From positions 1 through 64,000 of the forward strand of contig NZ_CAXBBQ010000006.1 in assembly GCF_963974575.1 (NCBI RefSeq): a stretch of DNA of 64,000 nt, read 5' to 3'. This DNA comes from Sphingosinicella sp963974575 (GTDB taxonomy: Bacteria; Pseudomonadota; Alphaproteobacteria; Sphingomonadales; Sphingomonadaceae). Below, piece after piece: positions 51,750 to 61,151 of the stretch. The translations under genes and the position numbers were made by a program. Every line of letters begins with the position of its first letter. Positions within the stretch are counted from its first letter, which is position 1. The notes under the pieces were generated by a model, which saw nothing but the letters and a program-made list of their open reading frames with translations, had not been told where the DNA came from and made no database searches.

Positions 51750-53258
51750 TTATTGCCCGTATCCCGACTCTCCGGCGCGGGTGATGGCATCGCGCGCAGC
51801 GGCAATGAGCGCGCCGGATTTGGCCTCGCACTCGCGCTGCTCATAGGCGGGGGTTGAGTCCGCGACGATGCCTGCGCCGGCCTGAATGTGCATGGTGCCG
51901 TCCTTCACCACCGCGGTCCTCAGCACAATGCAGCTGTCCATCGATCCGTCGGGCGAGAAATAGCCGACGCCGCCCGCATAGGCACCGCGCTTCTCGGCCT
52001 CCAACTCGGCGATGATCTGCATCGCACGCACCTTGGGCGCCCCGGAGACTGTGCCCGCCGGGAAGCCGGCCATCAGCGCATCGATGGCGTCCTTGTCCTT
52101 CGCGAGGTCGCCGCGCACGTTGGAAACGATGTGCATCACGTGGCTGTAGAACTCCACTGTGTTGCGTTCTGTCACCGAAACGCTGCCTTCCGACGCCACG
52201 CGGCCCACATCGTTGCGTCCGAGATCGAGCAGCATCAGATGTTCGGCAAGCTCCTTGGGATCGGCGAGCAGACTCTCGCGGTTCGCCGCGTCCTCAACCG
52301 CATTCGCGCCGCGCGGGCGGGTGCCGGCAATCGGGCGAACTGTCACTTCGCCCTCACGCACGCGCACCAGGATTTCCGGGCTGGACCCGATCAGCGCGAA
52401 GCCCGGCAGGTCGAGCATGTAAAGGAACGGCGAGGGGTTGATGCGCCTCAGCGAGCGGTAGAGGCTGAATGGAGGCAGTGCGAACGGGATCGAGAAGCGC
52501 TGCGCCAGCACAACCTGAAAGATATCGCCCGCGACGATATAGTCCTGCGCGCGCCGCACCATCTCGGCATAGCGCGTCGGGTCGGTGTGGTGTGTCACCT
52601 CGGCCGAAGCGGGCGCGGGCGTCTCGCGTGCGGTTTGCGGCAGCGCGCCCGCAAGCCGCGCCTCGGCGGTTTCGATCCGCTCGATGGCGGCGGCAAGCGC
52701 TTCGCTCGCCGAAAGGTCGCTCGGAAAAACGGGTGCGGCGATGAAGAGCTCGTCTTTCAGGCGGTCGAACGCCATCAACAGCGATGGGCGCACGAAGAGC
52801 ATGTCGGGAAGCCCTAGCGGGTCTTTCTCCGGCGTCGGCACCGGTTCGACAAGCCCGATCGTCTCATAGCCCATGTAGCCGACGAGGCAGGCGAAGGCGG
52901 GCGGCAGGTCCGGTGGCAAGTCCATGCGGCACCCGGCGACGAGATCGCGAAGCGCATCGAGCGGCGCGGCGTCGACGGGCGTGAACACGTCGGGCGCGGA
53001 AGCGAAACGGGCGTTGATCTCCGCCTGCCGACCGCGAACCCGGAACACGAGATCGGGCGCGAAACCGAGCAGCGAATAGCGCCCGCGTACCGTCCCGCCT
53101 TCCACGGATTCGAGCACGAACGCGCCAGATCCCGCCTTGCCGAGCTTCAGCATCGCGGAAACCGGGGTTTCCGTATCAGCGATGCGCCGCGTCCAGACGA
53201 GTTGTGGCCGTCCGGCCTCGTAAACCCGCGCGAAGTCCGCGGCTTCGGGGTGGATCAT
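51750..53258 (-). CDS. trpE: Anthranilate synthase component I
   Basis: This 502-aa chorismate-binding enzyme makes anthranilate with TrpG. The C-terminal domain shows PSPFLYMLDLPGFALIGSSP, PIAGTRPRG, LLDLGRNDVGRV and GYFSPDGSMDSCIVLRT. It is separate from TrpG, unlike the fused TrpEG of rhizobia. No leader peptide or attenuator is visible because the gene begins 10 bp after the PpiD-like gene, so attenuation control at this position is unlikely. Confidence 0.96.
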   Translation of the reverse strand: MIHPEAADFARVYEAGRPQLVWTRRIADTETPVSAMLKLGKAGSGAFVLESVEGGTVRGRYSLLGFAPDLVFRVRGRQAEINARFASAPDVFTPVDAAPLDALRDLVAGCRMDLPPDLPPAFACLVGYMGYETIGLVEPVPTPEKDPLGLPDMLFVRPSLLMAFDRLKDELFIAAPVFPSDLSASEALAAAIERIETAEARLAGALPQTARETPAPASAEVTHHTDPTRYAEMVRRAQDYIVAGDIFQVVLAQRFSIPFALPPFSLYRSLRRINPSPFLYMLDLPGFALIGSSPEILVRVREGEVTVRPIAGTRPRGANAVEDAANRESLLADPKELAEHLMLLDLGRNDVGRVASEGSVSVTERNTVEFYSHVMHIVSNVRGDLAKDKDAIDALMAGFPAGTVSGAPKVRAMQIIAELEAEKRGAYAGGVGYFSPDGSMDSCIVLRTAVVKDGTMHIQAGAGIVADSTPAYEQRECEAKSGALIAAARDAITRAGESGYGQ

Positions 53259-53268
53259 CGGGCGCCGA

Positions 53269-55197
53269 TCAATTGGGCTGGTCGGCGGTGCCCAGATAGC
53301 GCTGCTTTAGGCGTTCGAGGGCTTTGTCGTTCCGCTTGACGCCAACAGTGGACATGATCGCGGCCACGAAATTCTGGGCATACTCGTTCGTTGCGGCGGT
53401 CTGCATCTGCGAACGCATCTGGTCGAGGAAAGCGGGCGCCTCCGCCAGATCACCGGGCTTCACGTCCGCGACGTGCACGACGAACCACGCGCCATTGCGT
53501 GGCTGCGCGAGCGCCCGCGCATCACCCTTGGAAAGTGCGAAGCCAAGGCCGATCGGCGGCGGAACGGGCTCACGCCGCGCTGCGATTTCGATTCGGCGTG
53601 CCGTGAAGGTCTGCACCGGCGGCAGTTTGTTTTCCGCAAGCAGGCCGGCGAGCGGCTTGCCGGCCTTGAGACCCGCAACAATCTTGTCAGCAACAGCCTT
53701 CGCGGCATCCATCTGGCGCTCGAAGGTCAAGGCGGCCGTCAACTGCGGTTTGATATCGGCAAGCGGGACCGGTGTCGGCGGCACCACCTCTTCCACGTCC
53801 ATCAGCGCATGGAGCGTATCGGAAATATCCTCGACAGTCGGCTCGTCGTTCTCCTCGGTCGCGAAAGCGCGCTCGATAAGCGGACGGATGCGCTGGTCGA
53901 GCTGGAGACCGGATTCGCCGAGCATCAGGCCTTCGCTCGTGACGGGCGGAACGCGGACCACGGTGAGGCCGAGGTCTTTCGCCGCTTCGGCAACGCTTGC
54001 ACCGTCGGCAAGCGCATCGTCCGCCTTCTCGACAATGTCGGCGACAGCATTCGCGGCGAGATCGGCTTCGACCGCCGGAAGAATCTCGTCCTTCACTTCG
54101 GCAAGCGTGCGCGCGGGCTTCGCTACGACGGCATCGACATGCACGACATGCCAGCCGAATTCGCTCTGCACCGGCCCGGCGACCTTGCCGGATGCGGCCT
54201 TGAATGCCGCGTCCGCAACTGCGTCCGCAGTCTGGTCGGCCATCGCGCTTTTGGAGAGCGTCCCGAGCTCCAGGTCGGTTTCACCGTAGCCTGCCACATC
54301 CTTCGCGACAGCCGCGAAGTCTTCGCCCGCATTCACCCGCTTTGCGATCGTGTCGGCCTGAACCTTGTCCTGCACCACCACCTGACGCAGCGTTCGCGTC
54401 TCGCTCGCGGCGAATTCGCTGGCATGGCTCTTGTAGTAATCGGCGAGCGCTGCATCCGTTACCTTCACCGTCTTCGCGATCTCAGCGCTGTCGATGAGGG
54501 CGTATGTAATGCGGCGGCGTTCCGGCACCGTGTAGTTGGCGATGTTCTTCTTGTAGAAGGCTTGGAGGTCGTCGTCGCTCAGCTTCGGGGCGGGGAACGA
54601 CTGTGCAGGCACGGCGCCGATGTTGAGCGTGCGCTGTTCAAGCTGCAGCGCCGTGAACGGTTCGGCGAGCTTGCGCGGCGTCATCGGGATCGAATCGACG
54701 AGGCCGAGCAGCTGGCGGCGCACGACATCGCCGCCAATCTCGCGGCGTACCATGTCTTCCGTAAGCCCCTGCGAGGAGATGGCCTGCCGGAACACATCTT
54801 CCGAGAAGCGCCCGTCGGGACCGCGGAACGCCGCGACCGATGCGATTTCCGCATCCACCTGTCGCTTGCTCGGGCCAAGGCCCAGCTTTTCGCCCATCGC
54901 GGTGAGCGCGTGCGAACCAATCAGGCGCTCGAGTACGCCTTCCAGCATCCCGCCGCGCACGGCCTGCGCCGCCGTGATGCCCGGCTGTTCCTGCCGCATC
55001 GTCGCGAGCTGCCGGTCGAACTGGCTGGAGAGCTGCGTATCGGTAACGTCGTCCCCGGCGATCACGGCCACCGTGTTCGCCGCAGGGCCGCCGCCGAACG
55101 GATCACCGATGCCGGTGACGATGAAGGCCACGAGCACCAGCCCGAGAAGGGCAAGGACGATCCAGGACGAGAGGGCCTTGCGGAAGAAACTGATCAT
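53269..55197 (-). CDS. ppiD: PpiD-like membrane-anchored peptidyl-prolyl isomerase
   Basis: This 642-aa foldase has one N-terminal TM helix (about 12-31, LSSWIVLALLGLVLVAFIV), a SurA-type chaperone region and a parvulin PPIC domain at about 265-365. A long C-terminal substrate-binding part follows. It should sit in the inner membrane facing the periplasm and assist outer-membrane protein folding. It is the first gene of the leftward block through trp and moa genes. Its promoter must lie in 55198-55341, shared with divergent tpiA. Confidence 0.9.
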   Translation of the reverse strand: MISFFRKALSSWIVLALLGLVLVAFIVTGIGDPFGGGPAANTVAVIAGDDVTDTQLSSQFDRQLATMRQEQPGITAAQAVRGGMLEGVLERLIGSHALTAMGEKLGLGPSKRQVDAEIASVAAFRGPDGRFSEDVFRQAISSQGLTEDMVRREIGGDVVRRQLLGLVDSIPMTPRKLAEPFTALQLEQRTLNIGAVPAQSFPAPKLSDDDLQAFYKKNIANYTVPERRRITYALIDSAEIAKTVKVTDAALADYYKSHASEFAASETRTLRQVVVQDKVQADTIAKRVNAGEDFAAVAKDVAGYGETDLELGTLSKSAMADQTADAVADAAFKAASGKVAGPVQSEFGWHVVHVDAVVAKPARTLAEVKDEILPAVEADLAANAVADIVEKADDALADGASVAEAAKDLGLTVVRVPPVTSEGLMLGESGLQLDQRIRPLIERAFATEENDEPTVEDISDTLHALMDVEEVVPPTPVPLADIKPQLTAALTFERQMDAAKAVADKIVAGLKAGKPLAGLLAENKLPPVQTFTARRIEIAARREPVPPPIGLGFALSKGDARALAQPRNGAWFVVHVADVKPGDLAEAPAFLDQMRSQMQTAATNEYAQNFVAAIMSTVGVKRNDKALERLKQRYLGTADQPN

Positions 55198-55341
55198 CGG
55201 GAGCCTTTGGTCTTTCGCGCGCGTTCAGCAATGAAAATAGCGCCCGGTTTATAGGTAGGTGCGGCAGGCGCGGCAAGCGCGCCCTTGGCTTGTCTGTGCG
55301 TGCGTTGCTAAGGCCTACCGCAAATACACATGGAGAGTTTG

Positions 55342-56085
55342 ATGGAAAAGCCGATGCTGGTTGCAGGCAACTGGAAAATGAACGGTTTGAAGGCGGCGCT
55401 CGCTGAGGTGGAAGCGATCGCGCGCGCAGCGGATAGCGCGCCCTCCCGCATCGAGGTCGCCCTCGCGCCGCCGTTCACGCTCGTCGGCCTTGCAAAGGAT
55501 GCAGCGGAGGGCTCACGCCTGCGCATCGGCGGGCAGGATTGCCACGCGAACCCATCGGGTGCGCATACGGGCTGTGTCGCCGCGGCGATGCTCGCCGATC
55601 TCGGCTGCGACTTCGTGATCGTCGGCCATAGCGAGCGCCGCACCGACAACGGCGAAACCGACGCGATCGTGAAGGCGAAGGCCACCGCCGCCATCGGTGC
55701 GGGCCTGCGCGCGATCATCTGCGTGGGCGAGACCGAGGCTGAGCGTGATGCGGGGCGTCACCTCAATGTCGTCGAGACACAGCTTGACGGCTCACTCCCT
55801 GATGCGGACCCGGCGAGTGTCGTCATTGCCTATGAGCCCGTGTGGGCCATCGGCACCGGGCGCACGCCGCTCGCGGGTGATGTGGACGAGATGCACAACG
55901 CCATCCGCGCGCGCCTCGTCGCCCGCTACGGCGAAGACGGCCGCCGCACCCTCATTCTCTACGGCGGCTCGGTGAAGCCGTCGAACGCGGCCGAGCTGTT
56001 CGCCGTGCCCGAGGTCGGCGGCGCGCTCGTCGGCGGCGCCAGCCTCAAAGCTGCGGACTTCCTGCCGATCATCGCGGCAGCCTGA
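55342..56085 (+). CDS. tpiA: Triose-phosphate isomerase
   Basis: This 247-aa TIM-barrel enzyme interconverts DHAP and glyceraldehyde-3-P. NWKMNG carries the N-terminal Lys, VGHSERR holds the catalytic His, and YEPVWAIGTGRTP holds the catalytic Glu. ILYGGSVKPSNA and GALVGGASLKA bind phosphate. I chose ATG 55342 (MEKPMLVAGNWKMN), with GGAG 6 bp upstream, over ATG 55330. It is divergent from ppiD and 3 bp before a phospholipase gene. Confidence 0.97.
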   Translation: MEKPMLVAGNWKMNGLKAALAEVEAIARAADSAPSRIEVALAPPFTLVGLAKDAAEGSRLRIGGQDCHANPSGAHTGCVAAAMLADLGCDFVIVGHSERRTDNGETDAIVKAKATAAIGAGLRAIICVGETEAERDAGRHLNVVETQLDGSLPDADPASVVIAYEPVWAIGTGRTPLAGDVDEMHNAIRARLVARYGEDGRRTLILYGGSVKPSNAAELFAVPEVGGALVGGASLKAADFLPIIAAA

Positions 56086-56088
56086 GGC

Positions 56089-57144
56089 GTGCGCGCCGCC
56101 GCCTTCGCCGCCGCCCTGCTTGTCTCTCTTCCGGCAGTGGCGGAGGTGCGGCTCGTAGTGCCGGAGGCGAGCGCCCCGCGCACCGGTACGTTCGAGGTGA
56201 TCTTCCTCAACGACGGCGCGGCGGCCGCGAAGCTCGACGCGCCGGAAACGATCACCGTGGCGGAAGGTGAGGCGGCGCTGGAGGGCCCGGTGCCGACAGA
56301 GATCACGCCCGGCGGCTTTGCGCGCGTTATCTACCGCCTCGGCTCAGTGACCGCAGCACCGCCACCCCAAGTCGCTGTTGCTGCTTCGACAGCCACGCCG
56401 CAGGAGGCGGAATCGACAGGCCTTGGCCGTTTCGAAACTTATATGCCGATGTACGCGCTCGTCGGCGCAAACCCATCGGACGCAAAGCTCCAGCTCAGCT
56501 TCCGCTACCGCCTCTTCGGCCATCAGCCGCGTGAGTTCACAACGGGAGACGGTAGCCGCAAGTGGCGCGCAGGCCTCTATTTCGGCTACACGCAGCGAAT
56601 GTTCTGGGATCTCTCCCAAGAGTCGATCCCGATATACGACATCACGTTCAGCCCCGAATTGTTCGTGCGAGCGGTCTCGCCAGGTTCGACGAGCGTGGGC
56701 GCCCCGATGCTCGGCATCCAGGCGGGCGTCCGGCACCAGTCGAACGGCGAAGACGGCGCGGATTCGCGCAGTTTCAACACGCTCTACGTCGAACCGTCGG
56801 TCGGCTTCGGCCTCGGCAACGGCTGGACGCTCACAGCGGCGCCCCGGCTCTGGGCCTATGTCGGCAGCAAGGAGGGCAACGAGCGCATCGCCCGTTACCG
56901 CGGTTACACGGGCCTCACGCTCGATCTGAAGCAGACCGACGGCCTCGGCATCCGCACTTATCTTCAGGGAAACATCGAGGGCGGCCGCGGCAGCGCGGAG
57001 GTTGATGTCAGCTACTCGCTCCGCCGCTGGACCGGGCTTAACCTCTATCTCTACAGCCAGCTCTACACAGGCTACGGCGAGGCGCTCATCGACTACGACG
57101 AACGCAACACCCGCCTGCGCTTCGGCATCGGCATCGTCCGCTAG
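56089..57144 (+). CDS. pldA: Outer-membrane phospholipase A (PldA/OMPLA)
   Basis: This 351-aa protein has a signal peptide (1-18), a soluble periplasmic segment (19-115), and a 12-strand-type barrel. The catalytic His-Ser pair is in GVRHQSNGEDG, with the Asn expected in the following SRSFNTLYVEPS strand. OMPLA hydrolyses phospholipids mislocalised to the outer leaflet. The start is GTG 56089, only 3 bp after tpiA. The added N-terminal domain of about 100 residues is longer than in E. coli. Its stop overlaps the convergent methyltransferase gene by 4 bp. Confidence 0.9.
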   Translation: MRAAAFAAALLVSLPAVAEVRLVVPEASAPRTGTFEVIFLNDGAAAAKLDAPETITVAEGEAALEGPVPTEITPGGFARVIYRLGSVTAAPPPQVAVAASTATPQEAESTGLGRFETYMPMYALVGANPSDAKLQLSFRYRLFGHQPREFTTGDGSRKWRAGLYFGYTQRMFWDLSQESIPIYDITFSPELFVRAVSPGSTSVGAPMLGIQAGVRHQSNGEDGADSRSFNTLYVEPSVGFGLGNGWTLTAAPRLWAYVGSKEGNERIARYRGYTGLTLDLKQTDGLGIRTYLQGNIEGGRGSAEVDVSYSLRRWTGLNLYLYSQLYTGYGEALIDYDERNTRLRFGIGIVR

Positions 57145-57947
57145 GGCCTCTCACCGACGATCCACCACACCCGGTGCGGAACCGCGAGCGGGTCTTCCGG
57201 AAAATGTGCGCGAAGCGTGGAGGCGAGCGTCTCGTCGAAACGGGCGGTTGCCTCAGCGTCGAGGCTGGCTTTGATGCCGGCGCTGGCACGGATGCGGCCG
57301 CGCCACGCTTCGTGGCTGTAGGGCTGGGCGATATCGAACGACCGGGTTTCGAGTCCCGTAAAGCCAGCGTTCGCCATATCGGCGGGCCAGTGCGGGTAGA
57401 CCCCTGTTCCGCCGGCGAGCGCCCATGCCGGATTCGCTTCCACGATCAGCTGCTCGGTCGCCTCGACGACGTTGCCCCGCAGCGGAAGCCAGTCGAAATG
57501 GCAGATGACAAGGTGCCCGCCGGACTTCAGCACACGGAAGGCTTCTGCAGCGGCGCGCGCGCGTTCGAACCAGTGCCAGCACTGCCCGGCAGTGACGACA
57601 TCGAAGCTCTGGTCGGCAAACGCCAGCGTTTCGGCACGGCCTTCACGGAAATCGACGGAAACGCCTTCGCGCCGTGCGATCTCGGCGCCTTCCTGCATCA
57701 TCTCGCGCGAGGGATCGACACCGATGACGTCGAGGCCGCGCCGGGCAAGGCTGCGCGCGACGGTCCCCGTGCCTGTACCGATATCGAGCGCTTTCGCTCC
57801 CGCTCGAAGCTCGATCTGCTCGGCAAGGCGATTGAAGAACGCTTCCGGGAAACCGGCCCGGAACTTGCCGTAATCTGACGAAGCCTTGCCGAAATCGACG
57901 CTCGGGCCGAGCCTTACGGCGGCCTCGATCATATCCTTGGGGTCCAT
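57141..57947 (-). CDS. Class I SAM-dependent methyltransferase
   Basis: This 268-aa methyltransferase-11-type protein has motif I ALDIGTGTGTVARSLARRG, post-I VIGVDPS, motif II SFDVVTAGQCWHWF and motif III LKSGGHLVICHFDW. The closest style is the yeast Tmt1/trans-aconitate or biotin BioC group; substrate unknown. ATG 57947 (MDPKDMIEAA) is chosen for its AGGA box. ATGs at 57983 and 58007 are alternatives. It is a single leftward gene between pldA and secG. Confidence 0.85.
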   Translation of the reverse strand: MDPKDMIEAAVRLGPSVDFGKASSDYGKFRAGFPEAFFNRLAEQIELRAGAKALDIGTGTGTVARSLARRGLDVIGVDPSREMMQEGAEIARREGVSVDFREGRAETLAFADQSFDVVTAGQCWHWFERARAAAEAFRVLKSGGHLVICHFDWLPLRGNVVEATEQLIVEANPAWALAGGTGVYPHWPADMANAGFTGLETRSFDIAQPYSHEAWRGRIRASAGIKASLDAEATARFDETLASTLRAHFPEDPLAVPHRVWWIVGERP

Positions 57948-58096
57948 ATGGCCGTTGTCCTGCGTGGTGACGCTGCCTCCCATCGCGCCGCCGTATGCAA
58001 AGGTCAATCGCGGTGCGCGGCGGCCGGAGCGCTTGAACTCCCCGGCCTGCGTCGTTATGTGGCCAGCAGAAATTCGCCAGAAACGATCGGTTCCGC

Positions 58097-58498
58097 ATGT
58101 CCACCGCGCTGATGCACTTCGTCCTTGTCGTCCACTCGCTGATCGCGATCGCGCTTGTCGCGGTGATTCTGCTTCAGCGCAGCGAGGGCGGGGCGCTCGG
58201 CATCGGCGGCGGCCCGGGCGGTCTCCTCACGGCGCGCGGAGCCGGCAATTTGCTCACCAAGTCGACCGGCGTCCTTGCCGCACTCTTCCTCAGCACCAGC
58301 ATCCTGCTCGCCGTGCTCGCGAGTCTTGCCAAGGCGCCGACCACGATCGACACCTCGCTCGTGCCGACGGCGGAAGCGCCTGCAGCTCCTGCCGACGGTT
58401 TGCCGACCGCGCTCCCCGGCGCTGCACCGGCTGACGACGCGCTGCCGATGGCGCTCCCTGCCGCGCCCGCCAGCGACGACATTCCGACCGCGCAATAA
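58097..58498 (+). CDS. secG: Preprotein translocase subunit SecG
   Basis: This 133-aa membrane protein has two TM helices (about 4-25 and 55-77) and the conserved loop VILLQRSEGGALGIGGGPGG. SecG assists SecYE in protein export. The C-terminal 55 residues are Ala/Pro/Asp-rich and probably disordered, a common extension in this class. It lies 80 bp upstream of pyrG, a conserved alphaproteobacterial neighbour. Confidence 0.93.
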   Translation: MSTALMHFVLVVHSLIAIALVAVILLQRSEGGALGIGGGPGGLLTARGAGNLLTKSTGVLAALFLSTSILLAVLASLAKAPTTIDTSLVPTAEAPAAPADGLPTALPGAAPADDALPMALPAAPASDDIPTAQ

Positions 58499-58578
58499 AA
58501 TCATCCACAGAAAAAGTCCCGCTGCTACCCCGAATCGGGTGGCGGTCCATCCCTTTGCTCGCCTATAGGTTTTCTCCC

Positions 58579-60210
58579 ATGGCGCGGTACATTTTCATCA
58601 CCGGCGGCGTGGTTTCCTCGCTCGGAAAAGGTCTCATGGCGGCGAGCCTCGCCGCGCTCCTTCAGGCGCGCGGCTACAAGGTGCGCATCCGCAAGTTCGA
58701 CCCGTATCTGAACGTCGATCCGGGAACCATGTCGCCCTATCAGCACGGCGAGGTCTACGTCACCGACGACGGCGCGGAGACCGATCTCGATCTCGGCCAC
58801 TACGAGCGGTTCACGGGTGTACCTTCCCGACAGTCCGACAACGTCACCTCGGGGCGCATCTACCAGCAGATCATCGCGAAGGAACGCCGCGGCGACTTCC
58901 TCGGCGCGACCGTGCAGGTGATCCCGCACGTGACGGACGCGATCAAGGCGTTCGCGCTCGCCGACACTGAAGACCTCGATTTCGTGCTCTGCGAGATCGG
59001 TGGCACGGTGGGCGACATCGAATCGCTGCCGTTCATCGAGGCGATCCGCCAGCTTCGGAATGATATCGGGGCCGAAAACGTCTGTTTCGTCCACGTCACG
59101 CTGATCCCGTACATCGCGGCGGCCGGTGAGCTGAAGACGAAGCCGACGCAGCACAGCGTGCGCGAACTCACCAGCCTCGGTATCCAGCCGCAGGTGCTCG
59201 TCTGCCGCTGCGAAAAGCCCGTGCCGGACAGTGACCGCGCGAAAATCGCGCTGTTCTGCAACGTCCGCAAGGAAGCCGTGATCCCGGCGCTCGATGCGAA
59301 GAGCATCTACGGCGTACCCCTTCAGTACCATGCCGAGGGGCTGGACCGCGAAGTGCTGCGCGCCTTCGGCATAGAGGCAAACGCCTCGCCGGATCTATCC
59401 CGCTGGGACGACATCATGGACCGGTTGGACAACCCCGAAGGCGAGGTCACGATCGGTGTCGTCGGCAAGTATGTGGGCTTGCAGGACGCCTACAAGTCGC
59501 TCCACGAGGCGCTCGTTCACGGTGGCATCGCGAACCGCGTCAAGGTCAACGTCAAGTGGCTGGACGCCGAACTGTTCGAAGGGGAAGGGGCGGAGCCCCA
59601 GCTCCTTGAACCCATGCACGGCATCCTCGTCCCCGGCGGCTTCGGCGAGCGGGGCAGCGAGGGCAAGATCGCCAGCGTCGCCTTCGCGCGCGAGCGCGGC
59701 GTGCCGTTCTTCGGCATCTGCCTAGGGATGCAGATGGCCTGCATCGAGGGTGCGCGGAACCTCTCCGGCATCAAGAGCGCGTCCACTACCGAGTTCGGTC
59801 CTACGGACGAGCCTGTCGTCGGCCTCATCACCGAATGGATGTCCGAAGAAGGTCTCCAGAAACGTGAGGTGGGCGGCGACCTCGGCGGCACGATGCGCCT
59901 CGGCGCGTTCCCGGCAAAACTTGGCGCGAACAGCGTCGTTGGCAGCGTCTACGGCGCCACCGACATCTCCGAACGCCACCGCCACCGCTACGAAGTGAAC
60001 ATCCACTACAAGGATGCGCTCGAAAAGGGCGGGCTCGTCTTTTCCGGCATGTCTCCCGACGGCGAGCTTCCTGAGATCGTCGAACGGCCTGACCACCCTT
60101 GGTTCATTGGCGTCCAATTCCACCCGGAACTGAAATCGAAGCCGTTCGACCCGCACCCTCTCTTCGCCAGCTTCATCGCGGCGGCGCTCAAACAAAGCCG
60201 CCTCGTTTGA
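58579..60210 (+). CDS. pyrG: CTP synthase
   Basis: This 543-aa enzyme aminates UTP to CTP. The N-terminal synthase domain begins MARYIFITGGVVSSLGKGL and has the ATP-binding KFDPYLNVDPGTMSPYQHGE. The C-terminal class I glutaminase has catalytic Cys in FFGICLGMQMACIE and the His/Glu pair in GVQFHPELKS. Start ATG 58579 is fixed by that N-terminus. Besides pyrimidine synthesis, its CTP would feed the putative cytidylyltransferase in the inositol cluster. Confidence 0.97.
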   Translation: MARYIFITGGVVSSLGKGLMAASLAALLQARGYKVRIRKFDPYLNVDPGTMSPYQHGEVYVTDDGAETDLDLGHYERFTGVPSRQSDNVTSGRIYQQIIAKERRGDFLGATVQVIPHVTDAIKAFALADTEDLDFVLCEIGGTVGDIESLPFIEAIRQLRNDIGAENVCFVHVTLIPYIAAAGELKTKPTQHSVRELTSLGIQPQVLVCRCEKPVPDSDRAKIALFCNVRKEAVIPALDAKSIYGVPLQYHAEGLDREVLRAFGIEANASPDLSRWDDIMDRLDNPEGEVTIGVVGKYVGLQDAYKSLHEALVHGGIANRVKVNVKWLDAELFEGEGAEPQLLEPMHGILVPGGFGERGSEGKIASVAFARERGVPFFGICLGMQMACIEGARNLSGIKSASTTEFGPTDEPVVGLITEWMSEEGLQKREVGGDLGGTMRLGAFPAKLGANSVVGSVYGATDISERHRHRYEVNIHYKDALEKGGLVFSGMSPDGELPEIVERPDHPWFIGVQFHPELKSKPFDPHPLFASFIAAALKQSRLV

Positions 60211-60215
60211 TTTTT

Positions 60216-60238
60216 CCCTCTCCCTGCCGGGGAGAGGG
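60216..60238. repeat. Perfect palindrome, REP-like or terminator hairpin
   Basis: CCCTCTCCC and GGGAGAGGG make a perfect 9-bp stem with a TGCCG loop, 5 bp after the pyrG stop and before the convergent SDR gene end. T residues precede rather than follow it on the plus strand, so it is not a textbook terminator. Similar CCCTCTCC palindromes are scattered in some alphaproteobacterial genomes. Confidence 0.5.
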
Positions 60239-60260
60239 GCAACAAACACGTCCGGCGAGC

Positions 60261-61016
60261 CTAAATCGCCTGACCGCCCGAGACCTCGATCCGCTGCGCG
60301 TTCACCCAGCGATTGTCCTCGGACAGCAGGTTTGCGATCATCGGCCCGATATCGTCCGGCACACCGACACGGCCTAGCGCGGTCATGTCGGCAAGGCCCT
60401 TGTTGATCTCGGCATTGTCGCGCACCGCGCCACCGCCGAAATCGGTCTCGATCGCACCGGGCGCCACGGTGTTGACCGCGATCCCCCGCGCACCAAGCTC
60501 CTTCGCCATGTAGAGCGTCAGCACTTCGACCGCGCCTTTCATAGCCGCATAGGCCGCGTAGCCGGGGTAGGCGAAGCGGGTGAGGCCGCTCGAGATGTTC
60601 ACGATCCGGCCACCGTCGGCGATGAGCGGCAACAGCGTCTGGGTCAAAAAGAACACGCCCTTCAGGTGAACGTTCACTAGACCGTCGAACTGCGCCTCGG
60701 TCGTCTCGGTAATCGACGCGTATTCGCCATGCCCGGCATTGTTCACCAGATGATCGAAAGTCTCGCGCTGCCAGGTGCCGCGCAGCGCCGTACGCAACCG
60801 TCCCGCAAAGTCTGCGAAGGCCGCGACATTACCGGTGTCGAGTTGCAGGGCCACCGCCTTGCGACCCATTGCCTGAATCTCTGCAACGACACGCTCGGCC
60901 TCGTCGCTGCGGCTGTGATAGGTGAGCACGACATCGCCGCCGCGGCGCGCGATGCTAAGCGCCGTGTTGCGGCCAAGGCCACGGCTGGAACCACTGATGA
61001 GAGCAATCTTCGTCAT
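60261..61016 (-). CDS. Short-chain dehydrogenase/reductase
   Basis: This 251-aa classical SDR has the cofactor motif SGSSRGLGRNTALSIARRG, NNAGHGEYAS, a Ser in NISSGLTRF, and the catalytic pair in YAAYAAMKG. A basic residue after the Gly motif (SGSSRG) suggests NADPH preference. Substrate unknown. It is divergent from an AraC-family regulator across 135 bp, so that regulator probably controls it. Confidence 0.92.
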   Translation of the reverse strand: MTKIALISGSSRGLGRNTALSIARRGGDVVLTYHSRSDEAERVVAEIQAMGRKAVALQLDTGNVAAFADFAGRLRTALRGTWQRETFDHLVNNAGHGEYASITETTEAQFDGLVNVHLKGVFFLTQTLLPLIADGGRIVNISSGLTRFAYPGYAAYAAMKGAVEVLTLYMAKELGARGIAVNTVAPGAIETDFGGGAVRDNAEINKGLADMTALGRVGVPDDIGPMIANLLSEDNRWVNAQRIEVSGGQAI

Positions 61017-61151
61017 GGCTGTTCTCCTTGGGTTTGTGTGGCTTCATCTCTAAGCAGCTAAACCTTCCGCGTGTTGCCGGAAGCTCGGATTCTCTTGCCT
61101 GATCCTCCAAATGAGCTGCACCTTGGGCGGAAAGCGGTTATTGCACGTTGC

